A stretch of DNA of 64,000 bases, taken from Haliea sp. E1-2-M8. GTDB taxonomy: Bacteria > Pseudomonadota > Gammaproteobacteria > Pseudomonadales > Halieaceae. Positions within the stretch are counted from its first letter, which is position 1; the number at the start of each line of letters is the position of its first letter. Under the pieces are notes generated by a model that had not been told where the DNA came from, ran no database searches, and saw nothing but the letters and a program-made list of their open reading frames with translations. The stretch spans positions 183,548 through 247,547 of the forward strand of contig NZ_JAUTDR010000004.1 of assembly GCF_030649675.1 (NCBI RefSeq), given 5' to 3'. This document shows, piece by piece, positions 24,585-33,645 of the stretch. The position numbers and the translations under genes were made by a program.

Positions 24585-27440
24585 TCAGGGCGCACGGTCA
24601 AGATTTAGTTCGAGTAGTCTTGTAAGGATCTCATCATCCTTAAGATCGATAGACCACCCATAGGCCGAAGCGACAGCTTCATCCAATATTCTGTGGGCAT
24701 TCATTAACCATCTAGGCCTTGCGTTGTAAAGGTTGGTCAAAGTCCTTTTCTTTAAATCTGCCTCGTGGCCCAGCTTCGGTACGATTCGGGGAGGATAGCC
24801 GGGAGCATCTGCCGGATACAGCTCCGTCCACTCTTGAGGATTTAGCCAGTTGTTCCTAAGTCTATCCAACTGTTCAGCAGCCTGCGCTATATCGCTAGCG
24901 TTATCATTGGCATAGTCTCTTGGGTCCAGGTTAGGTTCAAGTCCAACAGGAAAGGGAAATGTTTCAAAAGTCGAGGTTGGTGTGTATCTTGGGTCATTAC
25001 CCACCCCCAGCCAAGTGCCCATAGCCAGTGCCCATATTTCGTGGAACCTTGAATGAAGCACGCCGAAGACGACGTCGGACTCACTTGCCACCGTGACAGT
25101 CGCATCGTCGCAATACACTACGGGACTGCGCCAGACGAATATGCGATATTTGGACACTCTAGGGGTAACTATTACCCTTCCCATCCCGCTAACTGCCGCC
25201 CGAATGTCGTCGCCCGTTCTTCCATGTAGCCACCACTTTTCTCTGCGGCTCTTATCTCGATTGTTCTCCCGAACCGGCTTCACGTAATTTAGTATGTACT
25301 CAAATGGGGCTTGATACTGCGCAGCTTCAGTCTCCGACATCCTGTTGAAATCAACAATCCAGATGTCCCTCTGCCGGCGAACGATATCCATGGCATTTGA
25401 GAGTGGCCTCAGGACCTCGCGATTTGGGCTCCCGTGAGCGTTTGGTTGTATGAGCCAGTTTCTTGCTACATCTCCCGGAACGTCAAACTTCCCCACCTTT
25501 ACCGAACCTTGAAAAGTCAATCCGCGGTTTGTCGAGAGCCGCTTAGCCGTTGAGAGGTTCAATTCTCCACTCTCGCCCCGGCTAGATAAATCGGCCTGAA
25601 TTAGGTCAACTGGAGCACCATTTAGTACGATTTGTCCCGTGTGCCCTTTTGAACGGAAGCAAATCAGCGAAACCCTAACTGCCGCCCCTTCATTTATCCA
25701 CGATTCATCAGACCAGACGTGATACAGAGTCCCATCTTCTACTATCCGATTCAAAACATCACGATTTCTCCCGCCACGAATGCTATTGGTGGCTACCAAA
25801 CCTATCCTCTGAACGCGACCTTGTTTGAGTTGGCATAAGGATTTCTCGTACCAATAGGTCACCAAGTCAGCACCGCCCGAAATTCGCCCAGCGTAGCTAC
25901 GACGCAGCTTCTCCACATAGTCTTCCCCGAGTTCAGAAAGCATAAGCTGACTTCCGAGGAATGGGGGGTTGCCGACAATGACGTCGGCCGTCGGCCAGTC
26001 TGGCTCAATGTCATCTTCACTGAGAATGGCGTCACGTCGCTCAATATTATCTAGAGGTTTGAGAACTGGATTCGTATTTATGGAGTAACCATGGCTAAGC
26101 ATCCACTGAATTTCTCCGATCCACACGGTTACTCTTGCAAGCTCAGCCGCATATGCATTTAGCTCTATTCCGTGAACAACTTCCGGCCCTACCATTGGCG
26201 CATACCTTTGAAGACCCAATGCCTCGGCCTCAATATTGGCTCTGTGTTCAATATCTTTGAGCGCTTGCAACGAAAGGTATAGGAAGTTTCCTGAACCACA
26301 CGCAGGATCGAGTACTCGGAAGTTTCGCAACCTTTCGAGGAAGCCCTGCAATAAACCTTCAGCCGCAGCCCGATTTTTCTTGGTGGCAAGAACCGATTTT
26401 GCCTTTTCCATGCGCTGCATATAATCGGCGATAGCGGATCTAATTCCCGACCATTCTTCGAGAAGAGGTTCTACGATGGTCGGGATCACGAGCCGCATAA
26501 TCGATTGCGGATCTGTGTAATGTGCGCCCAGCTGGCTGCGCTTACTCGGGTCCAGCCCACGCTCGAACAATGTTCCAAATATCGCGGGTTCAATTTGGCT
26601 CCAGTCCATATGGGCTAGATCGCGGACAGTGCGAATCTGTGCCAACGTGAGCGGCAGGGTATCGTCGTCGTCGAACAGCCCACCGTTGAACCAATCGATG
26701 ATTTCAGTACCAAATGGGCCCCCTTTGTGCATTGCCTGAAATAAACGCTGGATAAACTGATTAAAGTGTTGGGGGTGAGTCACGCCCTTCTCGGCAATGT
26801 CTGTAAACAATCCGGTTTTTAGTATTCCAACATCCTCTGAAAACATACAGAAGAGAAGTTTGTTTAAAAAGTGAGCAGTTCTTTGGGGGTCATGGCCATC
26901 ACTGCGTAAAGCAAATGCGAGTTGGGCGAACTGCCCTGCCGCTTGAGAGGTTACTTGATTACGCGTGCGGCTTGGTCTGAGGCGCCCAGGGTCACGAAAT
27001 ATCGCTCGGAGTATGTCGCGCTTATCGGGCTGTAGAATGTCCTCCAGCTCAATAATGTGGACTTCCTGAACGGCATTCTGAAACGCAGTGTGAATTTCAA
27101 TCGTATCTATATCGGATACAACCAGAAGTGGTGGGGATTCCAGCGCAAGTGCGTATAGCTGAAGTTGCTGCAGTGCACCCCGCATCGTACTTGTTCGGCC
27201 GCCGGCCCTGCTCTTGTATTCCCATCCGAAGTGGCCACGTTTCCAAACATCAGCCCAGCCACGTCCAGCACCGGTCTTTTCTACTCCCTTCTCGAAGGCA
27301 TACCATTCCCCGGTTGGGTCGGCCTCGTTGGGCGTGGGTTCCTCGAAGAGCCTACATAGATCGATGAAGTGCTCTTGAGCGGCAGCGCGTTCATTGGTTG
27401 TGGACGAAGACCATTTGGTTACGAAGGCTTCTGGGGTCAT
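24585..27440 (-). CDS. MmeI-like Type IIL restriction-modification enzyme (single chain)
   Basis: The protein has 951 residues, close to MmeI (919). The N-terminal nuclease has the D-X9-E-X-K signature of the MmeI family: D64, E74 and K76 in ADVWKRGHFGWEYK. A helical connector with LGAHYTDPQSIMRLV (the X motif region) leads to the N6-adenine methyltransferase: motif I LDPACGSGNFLYLS at about 377-390 and motif IV VIVGNPPFLGS at about 488-497 (NPPF). The last 350 residues form the target recognition part. Such enzymes cut one side of a short asymmetric site and methylate one strand for host protection. It is cytoplasmic with no separate methyltransferase or specificity gene nearby, consistent with a one-polypeptide system. 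It is the main recognisable defence cargo of the element. Confidence 0.92.
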   Translation of the reverse strand: MTPEAFVTKWSSSTTNERAAAQEHFIDLCRLFEEPTPNEADPTGEWYAFEKGVEKTGAGRGWADVWKRGHFGWEYKSRAGGRTSTMRGALQQLQLYALALESPPLLVVSDIDTIEIHTAFQNAVQEVHIIELEDILQPDKRDILRAIFRDPGRLRPSRTRNQVTSQAAGQFAQLAFALRSDGHDPQRTAHFLNKLLFCMFSEDVGILKTGLFTDIAEKGVTHPQHFNQFIQRLFQAMHKGGPFGTEIIDWFNGGLFDDDDTLPLTLAQIRTVRDLAHMDWSQIEPAIFGTLFERGLDPSKRSQLGAHYTDPQSIMRLVIPTIVEPLLEEWSGIRSAIADYMQRMEKAKSVLATKKNRAAAEGLLQGFLERLRNFRVLDPACGSGNFLYLSLQALKDIEHRANIEAEALGLQRYAPMVGPEVVHGIELNAYAAELARVTVWIGEIQWMLSHGYSINTNPVLKPLDNIERRDAILSEDDIEPDWPTADVIVGNPPFLGSQLMLSELGEDYVEKLRRSYAGRISGGADLVTYWYEKSLCQLKQGRVQRIGLVATNSIRGGRNRDVLNRIVEDGTLYHVWSDESWINEGAAVRVSLICFRSKGHTGQIVLNGAPVDLIQADLSSRGESGELNLSTAKRLSTNRGLTFQGSVKVGKFDVPGDVARNWLIQPNAHGSPNREVLRPLSNAMDIVRRQRDIWIVDFNRMSETEAAQYQAPFEYILNYVKPVRENNRDKSRREKWWLHGRTGDDIRAAVSGMGRVIVTPRVSKYRIFVWRSPVVYCDDATVTVASESDVVFGVLHSRFHEIWALAMGTWLGVGNDPRYTPTSTFETFPFPVGLEPNLDPRDYANDNASDIAQAAEQLDRLRNNWLNPQEWTELYPADAPGYPPRIVPKLGHEADLKKRTLTNLYNARPRWLMNAHRILDEAVASAYGWSIDLKDDEILTRLLELNLDRAP

Positions 27441-27890
27441 ATGGTTGGTAGCTCATGCGTCAGGCTGCACGTCAAAACAACAGACTGTGGATGCTGTCGC
27501 ATAGATAATTGATAACCCGGAATTTGCATGTGCCTCCCCTTTTTTGAAGATAATATACAGCAGTTTTTTAGAAAAAGACGCCCATTAGTGCGCCCCACCG
27601 TACGGTCTGATACCAGGTATGGCACTTTGCTCGGGTAAGCTTTCAAGCCACTACTCAAGTACAGGCGTAACAAATGCTTTTTAAACCAACTATTCACTCT
27701 AGAAATTGAAGACAAATAAATAAGCTACGGAAATTCATTCAGATGGGATTGCAAATGCTTTTTCTGGCTTGCAGTAAGCGACTGTATGCATTGCCGACGG
27801 AGTTGGAGCCTCGGTCTGAATGCACTATCCAGCTCCGTCTCCGGTTGCCGCTGCCAGAGAGCCAAACACCGGCCATAACCTCAGTCAATG
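27441..27890. other. AT-rich spacer without a supported gene
   Basis: This 450-base stretch separates the restriction gene from the exported protein. Frames on both strands (for example 27743-28078 plus, 27437-27715 minus) lack ribosome sites and protein-like composition. It presumably holds the promoter of the restriction gene. I see no repeats or strong hairpins. Confidence 0.5.
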
Positions 27891-28475
27891 TCAAAACAAA
27901 GCTTTGTCCGCAGGCTTACATTTTCCATTATAACTATAGTGAAAGCCTATGGCGTCCCGGAAACTTACAAAAAAATTCCCTGTCATGCGATCTAGTTCTA
28001 TCCTGTATGTATTGTCCTTGGAGAGAAAATAATCCTCTACTCTTGCCCAAAATAGAATGTTGCTGGGAGTTGCTTTAAGGTAGTTTCCCTCACCCCGCAC
28101 ATAAGAATCAAAATCCAAGAGCACCGCCGATTCATCGAGAGCGTAAAGGACCGGAGTTGAAAAAGGGAATGAACCAGTGATCTTGGCTTGGTAATTCCCT
28201 GCAAACTTAAACTGTTGTCGTTTCCCTTCCGATTCAGAATAACCTATAGCGTCCACATCAAACGGATGGAACGCAATTGTTAATCCAACATCCGCCGACG
28301 AATAATGATTTTTTTCTGTGACAGACTCTCCATGGATAATTGCTGTGACTTCATTGTGAGTTATAGAGCATATCAAGCTAAGGTCTAAATCGTCGGCGTG
28401 AGATACTTGCATTGAAGTCGCAAGAAGAAGGCCGAATATACCTTTTCGGCTCTTATTCCTTGGAAAGCTAATCAT
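27891..28475 (-). CDS. Exported hypothetical protein of the element
   Basis: The protein has 194 residues from ATG 28475; starts at 28505 and 28517 would only lengthen the N-terminus. ISFPRNKSRKGIFGLLLATS leading to VSHA-DD is a signal peptide, so the product is periplasmic. The mature part is beta-rich (AAIIHGESV-like VTAIIHGESVTEKNHY, KFAGNYQAKITGSFPF, YRIELDRMTGNFFVSF). Two cysteines are present, near the mature start (LICSITHN) and the end (YNGKCKPADKALF), and could form a disulfide. No family is recognised. Cargo position and AT-rich bases suggest recent arrival. Confidence 0.65.
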   Translation of the reverse strand: MISFPRNKSRKGIFGLLLATSMQVSHADDLDLSLICSITHNEVTAIIHGESVTEKNHYSSADVGLTIAFHPFDVDAIGYSESEGKRQQFKFAGNYQAKITGSFPFSTPVLYALDESAVLLDFDSYVRGEGNYLKATPSNILFWARVEDYFLSKDNTYRIELDRMTGNFFVSFRDAIGFHYSYNGKCKPADKALF

Positions 28476-28572
28476 CTTATGAAAGCCTAATTTTAAACGT
28501 ATCATTTCGTCCCGCATTACTATCCATCATTTAATTCAGCAAAAAGAAGTTGCTAGGCCTTGAATATTAATT

Positions 28573-28806
28573 CTACATGGCAATCTCTGCTGACCAGCGC
28601 CAGTGCACATCACCTCGGTTGACGTGGAATTCCTGCTCTAAGTTTAGGTGTCCCAATGATGCCGGCACATCGGACCCGCTTCGGGTTACTAATCCCAATG
28701 TAGGTTGTACCTCCACAAGTGATGCCCCCTTTCCAGTGACAAGCAACGGAAATTCAACCAACATCACTTTGTTTTGATAGCAGATGCTGGAGCACTTGTC
28801 GAGCAT
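28573..28806 (-). CDS. Possible small protein downstream of the HGGxSTGP gene
   Basis: The frame has 77 residues from ATG 28806, seven bases after the stop of the HGGxSTGP gene on the same strand; a second Met lies at residue 15. The sequence looks protein-like (MLVEFPLLVTGKGASLVEVQ, then HLNLEQEFHVNRGDVHWRW). Spacing suggests translational coupling. No family is recognised and no strong ribosome site is present, so the call is tentative. Confidence 0.4.
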   Translation of the reverse strand: MLDKCSSICYQNKVMLVEFPLLVTGKGASLVEVQPTLGLVTRSGSDVPASLGHLNLEQEFHVNRGDVHWRWSAEIAM

Positions 28807-28812
28807 GACGTG

Positions 28813-29157
28813 TCATCTCGGCTTCGGCCCTGGACTGCGCCTGCCCTCCAGCAACCCACACTCGAATCCAATCTCCTCAATCTGCCTCAGCTCAGCCAAC
28901 GCTATGGCCCGCTTCCGCCTGACCTCCCTTGTCTCGCGCCCGTGGACGGTCTTTGCCCCCGCACAGCGGCTCCTACCTTCGTCTGACCTAGGTCCAGTGG
29001 ACTTGCCACCATGAAGACGGCAGACACGCCTACCAGCCATAGCGGGCGCTCGGCAGCGCTCCTGAGTGCTCTTGCACTTGGCCGCGCACCGTCGGCACCG
29101 GGTACGGCCACCGTAAGCTAGGATGAAATTCTCGGCTGAGTCTGGCTGATCAATCAT
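28813..29157 (-). CDS. HGGxSTGP-motif protein
   Basis: The protein has 114 residues. The diagnostic segment is a Cys-rich CKSTQERCRAPAMAGRRVCR followed by LHGGKSTGPRSDEGRSRCAG and HGRETREVRRKRA. Two or three Cys pairs plus His suggest a small metal-binding (zinc ribbon-like) domain, then a basic helix. Such HGGxSTGP proteins occur in phages and integrated elements of proteobacteria; their role is not known to me. It lies next to the candidate origin and on the same strand as the replication gene, so it may belong to the element's core. Confidence 0.75.
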   Translation of the reverse strand: MIDQPDSAENFILAYGGRTRCRRCAAKCKSTQERCRAPAMAGRRVCRLHGGKSTGPRSDEGRSRCAGAKTVHGRETREVRRKRAIALAELRQIEEIGFECGLLEGRRSPGPKPR

Positions 29158-29214
29158 CGTAAACCGTGGCCTGACCAGATGGGGAGTTAATCATGCACAG
29201 GACCTCAAAGACGG

Positions 29215-29326
29215 AACCTTGCCCGTTTTCCCGAAACTGCCCGAAATGGACATTTTCGGGCGTGGCCCTTGCCCGTTTTTCCCACCCCCCCTATAAGGGG
29301 GGGGAAACGGGCGCAAAATATCGGGA
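29215..29326. other. Candidate replication origin of the element
   Basis: Within about 110 bases directly after the primase-helicase gene there are five GCCCG/CGGGC cores (29221, 29239, 29257, 29271, 29308). Two copies of CTTGCCCGTTTT(T)CCC and an inverted GGGGAAACGGGC lie here too, with one near-perfect hairpin GCCCGAAAT-GGAC-ATTTTCGGGC. A second hairpin of C and G runs (29285-29304) could end transcription of the primase gene. Iterons plus hairpins beside a replication gene are what an origin of this type looks like; this is inference. Confidence 0.5.
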
Positions 29327-29328
29327 AG

Positions 29329-31263
29329 TTATTTGACTTCATAACTGTCATCATCCCGGACTAAATGGCCGAGTTTTTCGAGGCGCTGAAGAGCACCTTT
29401 GACACGCTCTTTGCTTCTTCGATCAGAGACGTCAGATGGCAGCGCATCGGTCGCAACTGCAAAAGCCTCTTCGACTCCGATTGTCCCGGTACCAGCTGCA
29501 CTTTCCCGTAGGGCTACCAGAATAGCCCTCTGGTTCTTGCCGGAAGGCTCCTTCAATGCCGGTTGCCTAAATAGGTCGTGGATCACCACACAGGACGTTA
29601 TCTTATCGCCGTCCCCATCGTGCCCCAGCTGGACTGGTTCCAGGCGGAAGGGGCACGATATACCCCCCTCGCCGTCTTTTGACTTCGTGACCTGCCACTC
29701 GCGCCCCGATACGGGGTGTTTTACCTCAATGACCGTGTCCAGCGCGGCATGTAGGCTGCTGTGCCCACGCATCCCCCGGCTCGCTTCCTTGCCGGCGTGG
29801 TGTACCAGCAAGACCATGGAATCGGTCTCTCGCTGCAGAAGCTGCGCGTGTGCAAGGATGGTCCCCATATCCTTGGAACAGTTCTCGTCCGCCCCTGGAG
29901 CGCTCTGAGCCAGCGTATCAATTACGATAACCCCACCACAAAGCCCGGCGTTTCGTATGTCCTCCGCGAACAACACAACGCTGGCGCTGAGCAACGACAA
30001 GTTCTGGGTCACAATCTTGAATGGTTTTGGCAATTTCTGCCCGTGATGCCGCGACCATGCTTGAAGACGTTTACGTATACCCGCGGTACCTTCAAGAGCC
30101 ACGTAGATCACCGGACAGGGCTTCAGCGCGTGCCCAAACCAGTCGCCGCCCTGCGTTAGGGTAGCTAGCATGTCGAGGACCAGAAACGATTTCCCAGACC
30201 CTGAGGGGCCGTAGACAGCTGCTACCCCCTGCCTTGGGAGGAGGCCTTTGATTCTCCACTCAGGAGGTGGCAGGCTCGCGACTTCGCTGGCTGTGTGGAA
30301 GATGAAGCGCTCCGGTGCTGGTTCCGAGTTGGGCTTGGTCCGATTCCAGCCGCTTTCTGTAGCATGGTGGAACAGAGTACCAATACTAGTTCCACTCATA
30401 GGATCGTAATCGGCGACCACGTTATCTAAGTCGGCACTGGCCTTTCTCGCATTTATCGGGTCGCCCCAATGCGCATCGGACCGCATGCTCCACTCTCTGA
30501 TAAGCTCCTTGCCCGTACTCCAGTTCAGCGAGATGACCGACCAGACTATATTCCTCCACTTATCACGGTCACAGTCGGACGGTACCGACGACAGCATCTT
30601 CCGCACGAGTTCATAGTTCTGGTCCGTCTCTAACAAGTCTTGTACACCTGCTAGATTTCTATTAACCGAGTCCACGCCTCTCCAAGCGCATAGATCAATG
30701 ACATTTTGATTAGCGATACTGCGCAGACTTCCGATATCTACAGCGGCCCCAGGCACAGAAATGAATACATAGTTTCCAACTTGCTCAACGGGGCACCTTG
30801 GACGGTAGAAAAATCTGGATAGGTCGGTTGCATTCATGTCCAACGCATCAGAGATACCTAACCGGGCAGCTACGCTTATCAAGATTTGCTTATGGTCTGC
30901 GGGCATGATCGGCTCGCTAACGGCAAGAATTAGCCGATATCTTGGTTTATCGGGCGTGTGACTGTGTGTCGAATGTATTATCGCCCTATATCTTTTGCTT
31001 TCGATTCTATGCCGAAGTTCATCAGCCACAACCACTGAGTTCTTATTATCTAAGTCGTAAACGAGAAGTGATACAGAGCCAACTCGTTCATTTTTTCTTG
31101 GACCATCATCTATAGCGGCTGCGACAAAGCCGTTTCCCTCCTTAGGCCCGACTTTTGGTTTGCAAAGGTAACCTTCGAGCATCTGCCACGTAATGGACTT
31201 AGCTTTAACGGGTTTGGTGAAATCTGATGCTGTTGCGGTGCGGATAATCTCAGAGGTCGTCAT
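29329..31263 (-). CDS. Primase-helicase replication protein (RepB-like primase domain + PriCT-2 + RepA-type RecA helicase)
   Basis: The protein has 644 residues. The N-terminal primase-like domain of the archaeo-eukaryotic type has a DxD pair (VYDLDNK, D70/D72) and IIHSTHSHTPDKPRYRLIL. The middle region, about 215-305, matches PriCT-2 (DRDKWRNIVWSVISL, ASADLDNVVADYDP, IGTLFHHA). The C-terminal RecA/AAA_25 helicase has Walker A GPSGSGKS (352-359), Walker B GVIVIDTLAQSAPGADENC and LLVHHAGKEASRGMRGHSSL (His488-His489), like RSF1010 RepA. A winged tail ends KGALQRLEKLGHLVRDDDSY. It probably starts replication of the excised element at the adjacent origin. ATG 31263 overlaps the end of the upstream gene by 14 bases, indicating an operon with alpA. 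Confidence 0.88.
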   Translation of the reverse strand: MTTSEIIRTATASDFTKPVKAKSITWQMLEGYLCKPKVGPKEGNGFVAAAIDDGPRKNERVGSVSLLVYDLDNKNSVVVADELRHRIESKRYRAIIHSTHSHTPDKPRYRLILAVSEPIMPADHKQILISVAARLGISDALDMNATDLSRFFYRPRCPVEQVGNYVFISVPGAAVDIGSLRSIANQNVIDLCAWRGVDSVNRNLAGVQDLLETDQNYELVRKMLSSVPSDCDRDKWRNIVWSVISLNWSTGKELIREWSMRSDAHWGDPINARKASADLDNVVADYDPMSGTSIGTLFHHATESGWNRTKPNSEPAPERFIFHTASEVASLPPPEWRIKGLLPRQGVAAVYGPSGSGKSFLVLDMLATLTQGGDWFGHALKPCPVIYVALEGTAGIRKRLQAWSRHHGQKLPKPFKIVTQNLSLLSASVVLFAEDIRNAGLCGGVIVIDTLAQSAPGADENCSKDMGTILAHAQLLQRETDSMVLLVHHAGKEASRGMRGHSSLHAALDTVIEVKHPVSGREWQVTKSKDGEGGISCPFRLEPVQLGHDGDGDKITSCVVIHDLFRQPALKEPSGKNQRAILVALRESAAGTGTIGVEEAFAVATDALPSDVSDRRSKERVKGALQRLEKLGHLVRDDDSYEVK

Positions 31264-31771
31264 CGATGCCCGCCTCCTCCATTAACCACTCCATCATGAT
31301 CAGAAAGTCTTCAATTAATTCATGTACAGGCCCAACGCCGGCTCTCAGATCAAGTACCGTTGTTTTCCAACTGGACTTAGCATGAAGTCGTGCCGCGTCG
31401 GCGCGCGTAATGAAGTGCGGAGTCCATGAACTTAACATGCCTCGAATGATTTTTATCTTCGATGGGCTGACTCCATCCCTTGAGAGAGCTTCTATTGCGC
31501 CTACTACATTAAAAGCCAGCTCCCTACATAGTGACTCGGGAAGCTTCTTAACCCATGTGTGTGCTTCATATGGCAGGCAGTGTTGAATATCGGTTTGAAT
31601 CCTACCTTTGCTTGCCCTGTTTATTCCTATAGCTTTTAGATTTCTTGGGAGGTCTTGAGCGAAGCAATATGCCTCTTTAATTTTGTAGCCGCTACCATCG
31701 TAGAAAGCATATTTTCCACGCTCAGCCAATCCATGGTTGTAGCTTTGGTGACACTTGTTTGAAGTTTTCAC
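31250..31771 (-). CDS. Hypothetical protein between AlpA and the primase-helicase
   Basis: The protein has 173 residues from GTG 31771, which overlaps the alpA stop (GTGA). The protein is basic in its first half (YNHGLAERGKYAFYDGSGYK, LPRNLKAIGINRASKGRIQT) and acidic at the end (MMEWLMEEAGIDDDL). It is predicted helical and soluble, with no recognised domain. Its place, translationally coupled between regulator and replication gene, suggests a replication accessory or regulator; this is inference. Confidence 0.75.
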   Translation of the reverse strand: MKTSNKCHQSYNHGLAERGKYAFYDGSGYKIKEAYCFAQDLPRNLKAIGINRASKGRIQTDIQHCLPYEAHTWVKKLPESLCRELAFNVVGAIEALSRDGVSPSKIKIIRGMLSSWTPHFITRADAARLHAKSSWKTTVLDLRAGVGPVHELIEDFLIMMEWLMEEAGIDDDL

Positions 31772-32037
31772 TGGAGCACCCCCCCATCGCGTAACAATGC
31801 TTTGCGGGCTGCTAGGAGGGTTTTAACTAGTGCTCTGATGCCATCGTCATTCATCCCGCCAATTCGGGCGGCGTTCAGTATTTCAACCTCGCGCTCAGGC
31901 CACCCGACGGAATGCCCCCCGCTGCTGAGAGGAACAGGAGGTGTGTAGAGACCTTGCTGGATGTCTGAATAGTGGGCGCTACGCGAACGTGCCCGAGCAC
32001 CAAGTACGGCGGGCAGTTTTAAAATAATGTGATTCAT
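31768..32037 (-). CDS. alpA: AlpA-family phage/satellite transcriptional regulator
   Basis: The protein has 89 residues from ATG 32037, with GGAG nine bases upstream; the frame extends to 32052 without a better site. HIILKLPAVLGARARSRSAH then YSDIQQGLYTPPVPLSSGGHSVGWPEREVEILNA is split by the standard AlpA pattern: helix-turn-helix with 'RsrsthY.di..Gl.tppv.lg.r.vGWp..Ev'. AlpA proteins control integrase and excision genes in P4-like satellites and defective prophages. It heads the replication operon and lies 357 bases from the integrase gene. Confidence 0.92.
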   Translation of the reverse strand: MNHIILKLPAVLGARARSRSAHYSDIQQGLYTPPVPLSSGGHSVGWPEREVEILNAARIGGMNDDGIRALVKTLLAARKALLRDGGVLQ

Positions 32038-32393
32038 AAAATTCGTCTCCAAAAAGGAACAAAAAATCCCACTATAAAAAGAGTGAGCTTCTTGCTCCCC
32101 GGGAGACGAATTCGGGGGCTGAGCTACTGCTCAGTAAGCACTAAACGTGCGCCAAGGGCTGTGCTTACACCCAGTGCCGTTGATCGGCGGCGGCTCTGCA
32201 GTCTTCCTGTCCAATACTATAGGAGCCTGCAGAGGGTTGGCAACCACAGATCCGCTTGAATTGTCTCTCGTGTTCTCCATAACTTGTTGCCACAAGAATG
32301 GACTTTAGAAACATATAGTTAGCTTTACTTAGGGACTTGAAATTATTTTTTGTAAGTTACTGACAATTTCCCGATCGGCTTCATTTGAAAACG
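32038..32393. promoter_or_regulatory. Intergenic control region between alpA and integrase
   Basis: No gene is seen. It contains short inverted repeats: CTGAGC-TACT-GCTCAG near 32117-32132, a CTCTGCAG/CTGCAGAG pair around 32190-32236, and GGGAGACGAATT repeated as GGAGACGAATT at the alpA start. It probably holds the alpA promoter (minus strand) and operators. Confidence 0.45.
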
Positions 32394-33626
32394 TTACTCG
32401 CTTTTAAACGGGCTTCTGATATTGCCCGCATCGCGGGTTTCCAGTCGCAGCACATCCAGATAGTCAGCCCAACCCTGCATCATTTCTGTGCGCCCCTTGA
32501 GGTGTGCTGTACGGTTATACGCGCGGCCATTCGCATCTCTTACAGCGTGCGCCAGCTGGTGCTCTATCCAGTCCACCCGATAGGCCAGCACTTCATCCAG
32601 CAGGGTACGGGCCATTGCCCGGAATCCGTGCGGGGTCATGGTGTCGTTGTCATACCCCATAGTCCGCAAGGCGGTGCGTACACCATTTTCAGACAGTGGG
32701 CGGCTGCCACCCCGGGCGCTGGGAAATACGTAGCGCCCCCGGCCTGTCAATCGGTGCAGCTCCCGAAGCAGCTCCAGCGCCTGCCGGCATAGCGGGACAA
32801 TGTGCGGTTGCTTCATTTTCATTTTATCGGCGGACAGCTCCCAGCGTTCTGCCTCCCAGTTGATTTCCGCCCACTCCATAGCGCGAATTTCTCCGGGGCG
32901 CTGGAACAGCAGGGCGGACAGTTGCAGGGCGGTTTTAACTACGGGGGTGCCTTGGAACCCTTCGATAGCCACCATAAGGCGGCCGACTCCGGCAGGGTCA
33001 GTAATAGCGGGGTTGTGCCTAGTGGTGGCGCTTTTCAGTGCGCCTTTCAGGTCGCCGGATGGGTCGCGCTCCGCCCGGCCTGTGGCGACGGCGTACCGGA
33101 ATACCTGCCCGGCTGTTTGCTTTGCGCGGTGCGCGGTATCAATCGCTCCGCGGGCTTCGATGCGGCGCAGGGCGGCCAGTAGCTCCTGTGAGGATACTGA
33201 GGCAATCGGCCGGCCCCCGAGTACCGGGAACAAGTCCTTCTCCAGAGCACGCATGGTGCGCGCCTTGTGGCCCTCAGAGTGGCCCAGCATTTTCGTGTTG
33301 AACCACTCGCGGGCTATTGCCTCGAAACTTTCAGCTGCAGCCAGGTGCCGGGTCAGCTTCTCCACCTTCCGCACCTCGCCCGGGTCGATGCCCTTGGCCA
33401 GCCGTTCGCGGGCCTCCTGGTGGTGCTTGCGGGCGTCTGCCAGACTAATGTCGGGGTAGGTGCCCAGTGCCAGCAGCTTTTCCTTACCGGCAAAGCGGTA
33501 CTTATAGCGCCAGCGTTTGCCCCCGGTGCTGGTGACGAGTAGGAACAATCCGGCCCCATCCGACAACTTTCGGTCCTTGGCGCTCGGTTTGGCCTGTTTA
33601 ACTTCGGTTGCCGTCAGCTTGCCCAT
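32394..33626 (-). CDS. int: P4-type tyrosine integrase
   Basis: The protein has 410 residues. The N-terminal DUF4102 arm-binding domain (KQAKPSAKDRKLSDGAGLFL, LGTYPDISLADAR) is followed by the SAM-like core-binding domain and the catalytic domain. Catalytic residues read in order: Arg243 in LLFQRPGEIRAMEW, Lys near 268-272 (DKMKMKQPH), His333 and Arg336 in TPHGFRAMART, His360 in HQLAH, and the nucleophile Tyr370 in GRAYNRTAHL. ATG 33626 has GGAG seven bases upstream. It starts about 200 bases from the tRNA 3' end and carries GGGGGTA arm motifs in its promoter region, which suggests self-regulation. All catalytic residues are present, so the element may be mobile. Confidence 0.95.
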   Translation of the reverse strand: MGKLTATEVKQAKPSAKDRKLSDGAGLFLLVTSTGGKRWRYKYRFAGKEKLLALGTYPDISLADARKHHQEARERLAKGIDPGEVRKVEKLTRHLAAAESFEAIAREWFNTKMLGHSEGHKARTMRALEKDLFPVLGGRPIASVSSQELLAALRRIEARGAIDTAHRAKQTAGQVFRYAVATGRAERDPSGDLKGALKSATTRHNPAITDPAGVGRLMVAIEGFQGTPVVKTALQLSALLFQRPGEIRAMEWAEINWEAERWELSADKMKMKQPHIVPLCRQALELLRELHRLTGRGRYVFPSARGGSRPLSENGVRTALRTMGYDNDTMTPHGFRAMARTLLDEVLAYRVDWIEHQLAHAVRDANGRAYNRTAHLKGRTEMMQGWADYLDVLRLETRDAGNIRSPFKSE

Positions 33627-33645
33627 GCCGCACTCCTTCTACCCT

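Noticed and set aside
24410..24601. 63-codon minus-strand frame just downstream of the restriction gene
   Set aside because: It overlaps the 3' end of the restriction gene, with no start signal and no recognisable composition.
27743..28078. 111-codon plus-strand frame opposite the exported element protein
   Set aside because: It is antisense to a gene with a signal peptide, with no ribosome site and no protein-like pattern.
29281..29304. C-run/G-run hairpin as a CRISPR or IS end
   Set aside because: It is a single copy with no spacers or flanking duplications. A terminator or origin hairpin is simpler. No CRISPR array is seen anywhere in the window.
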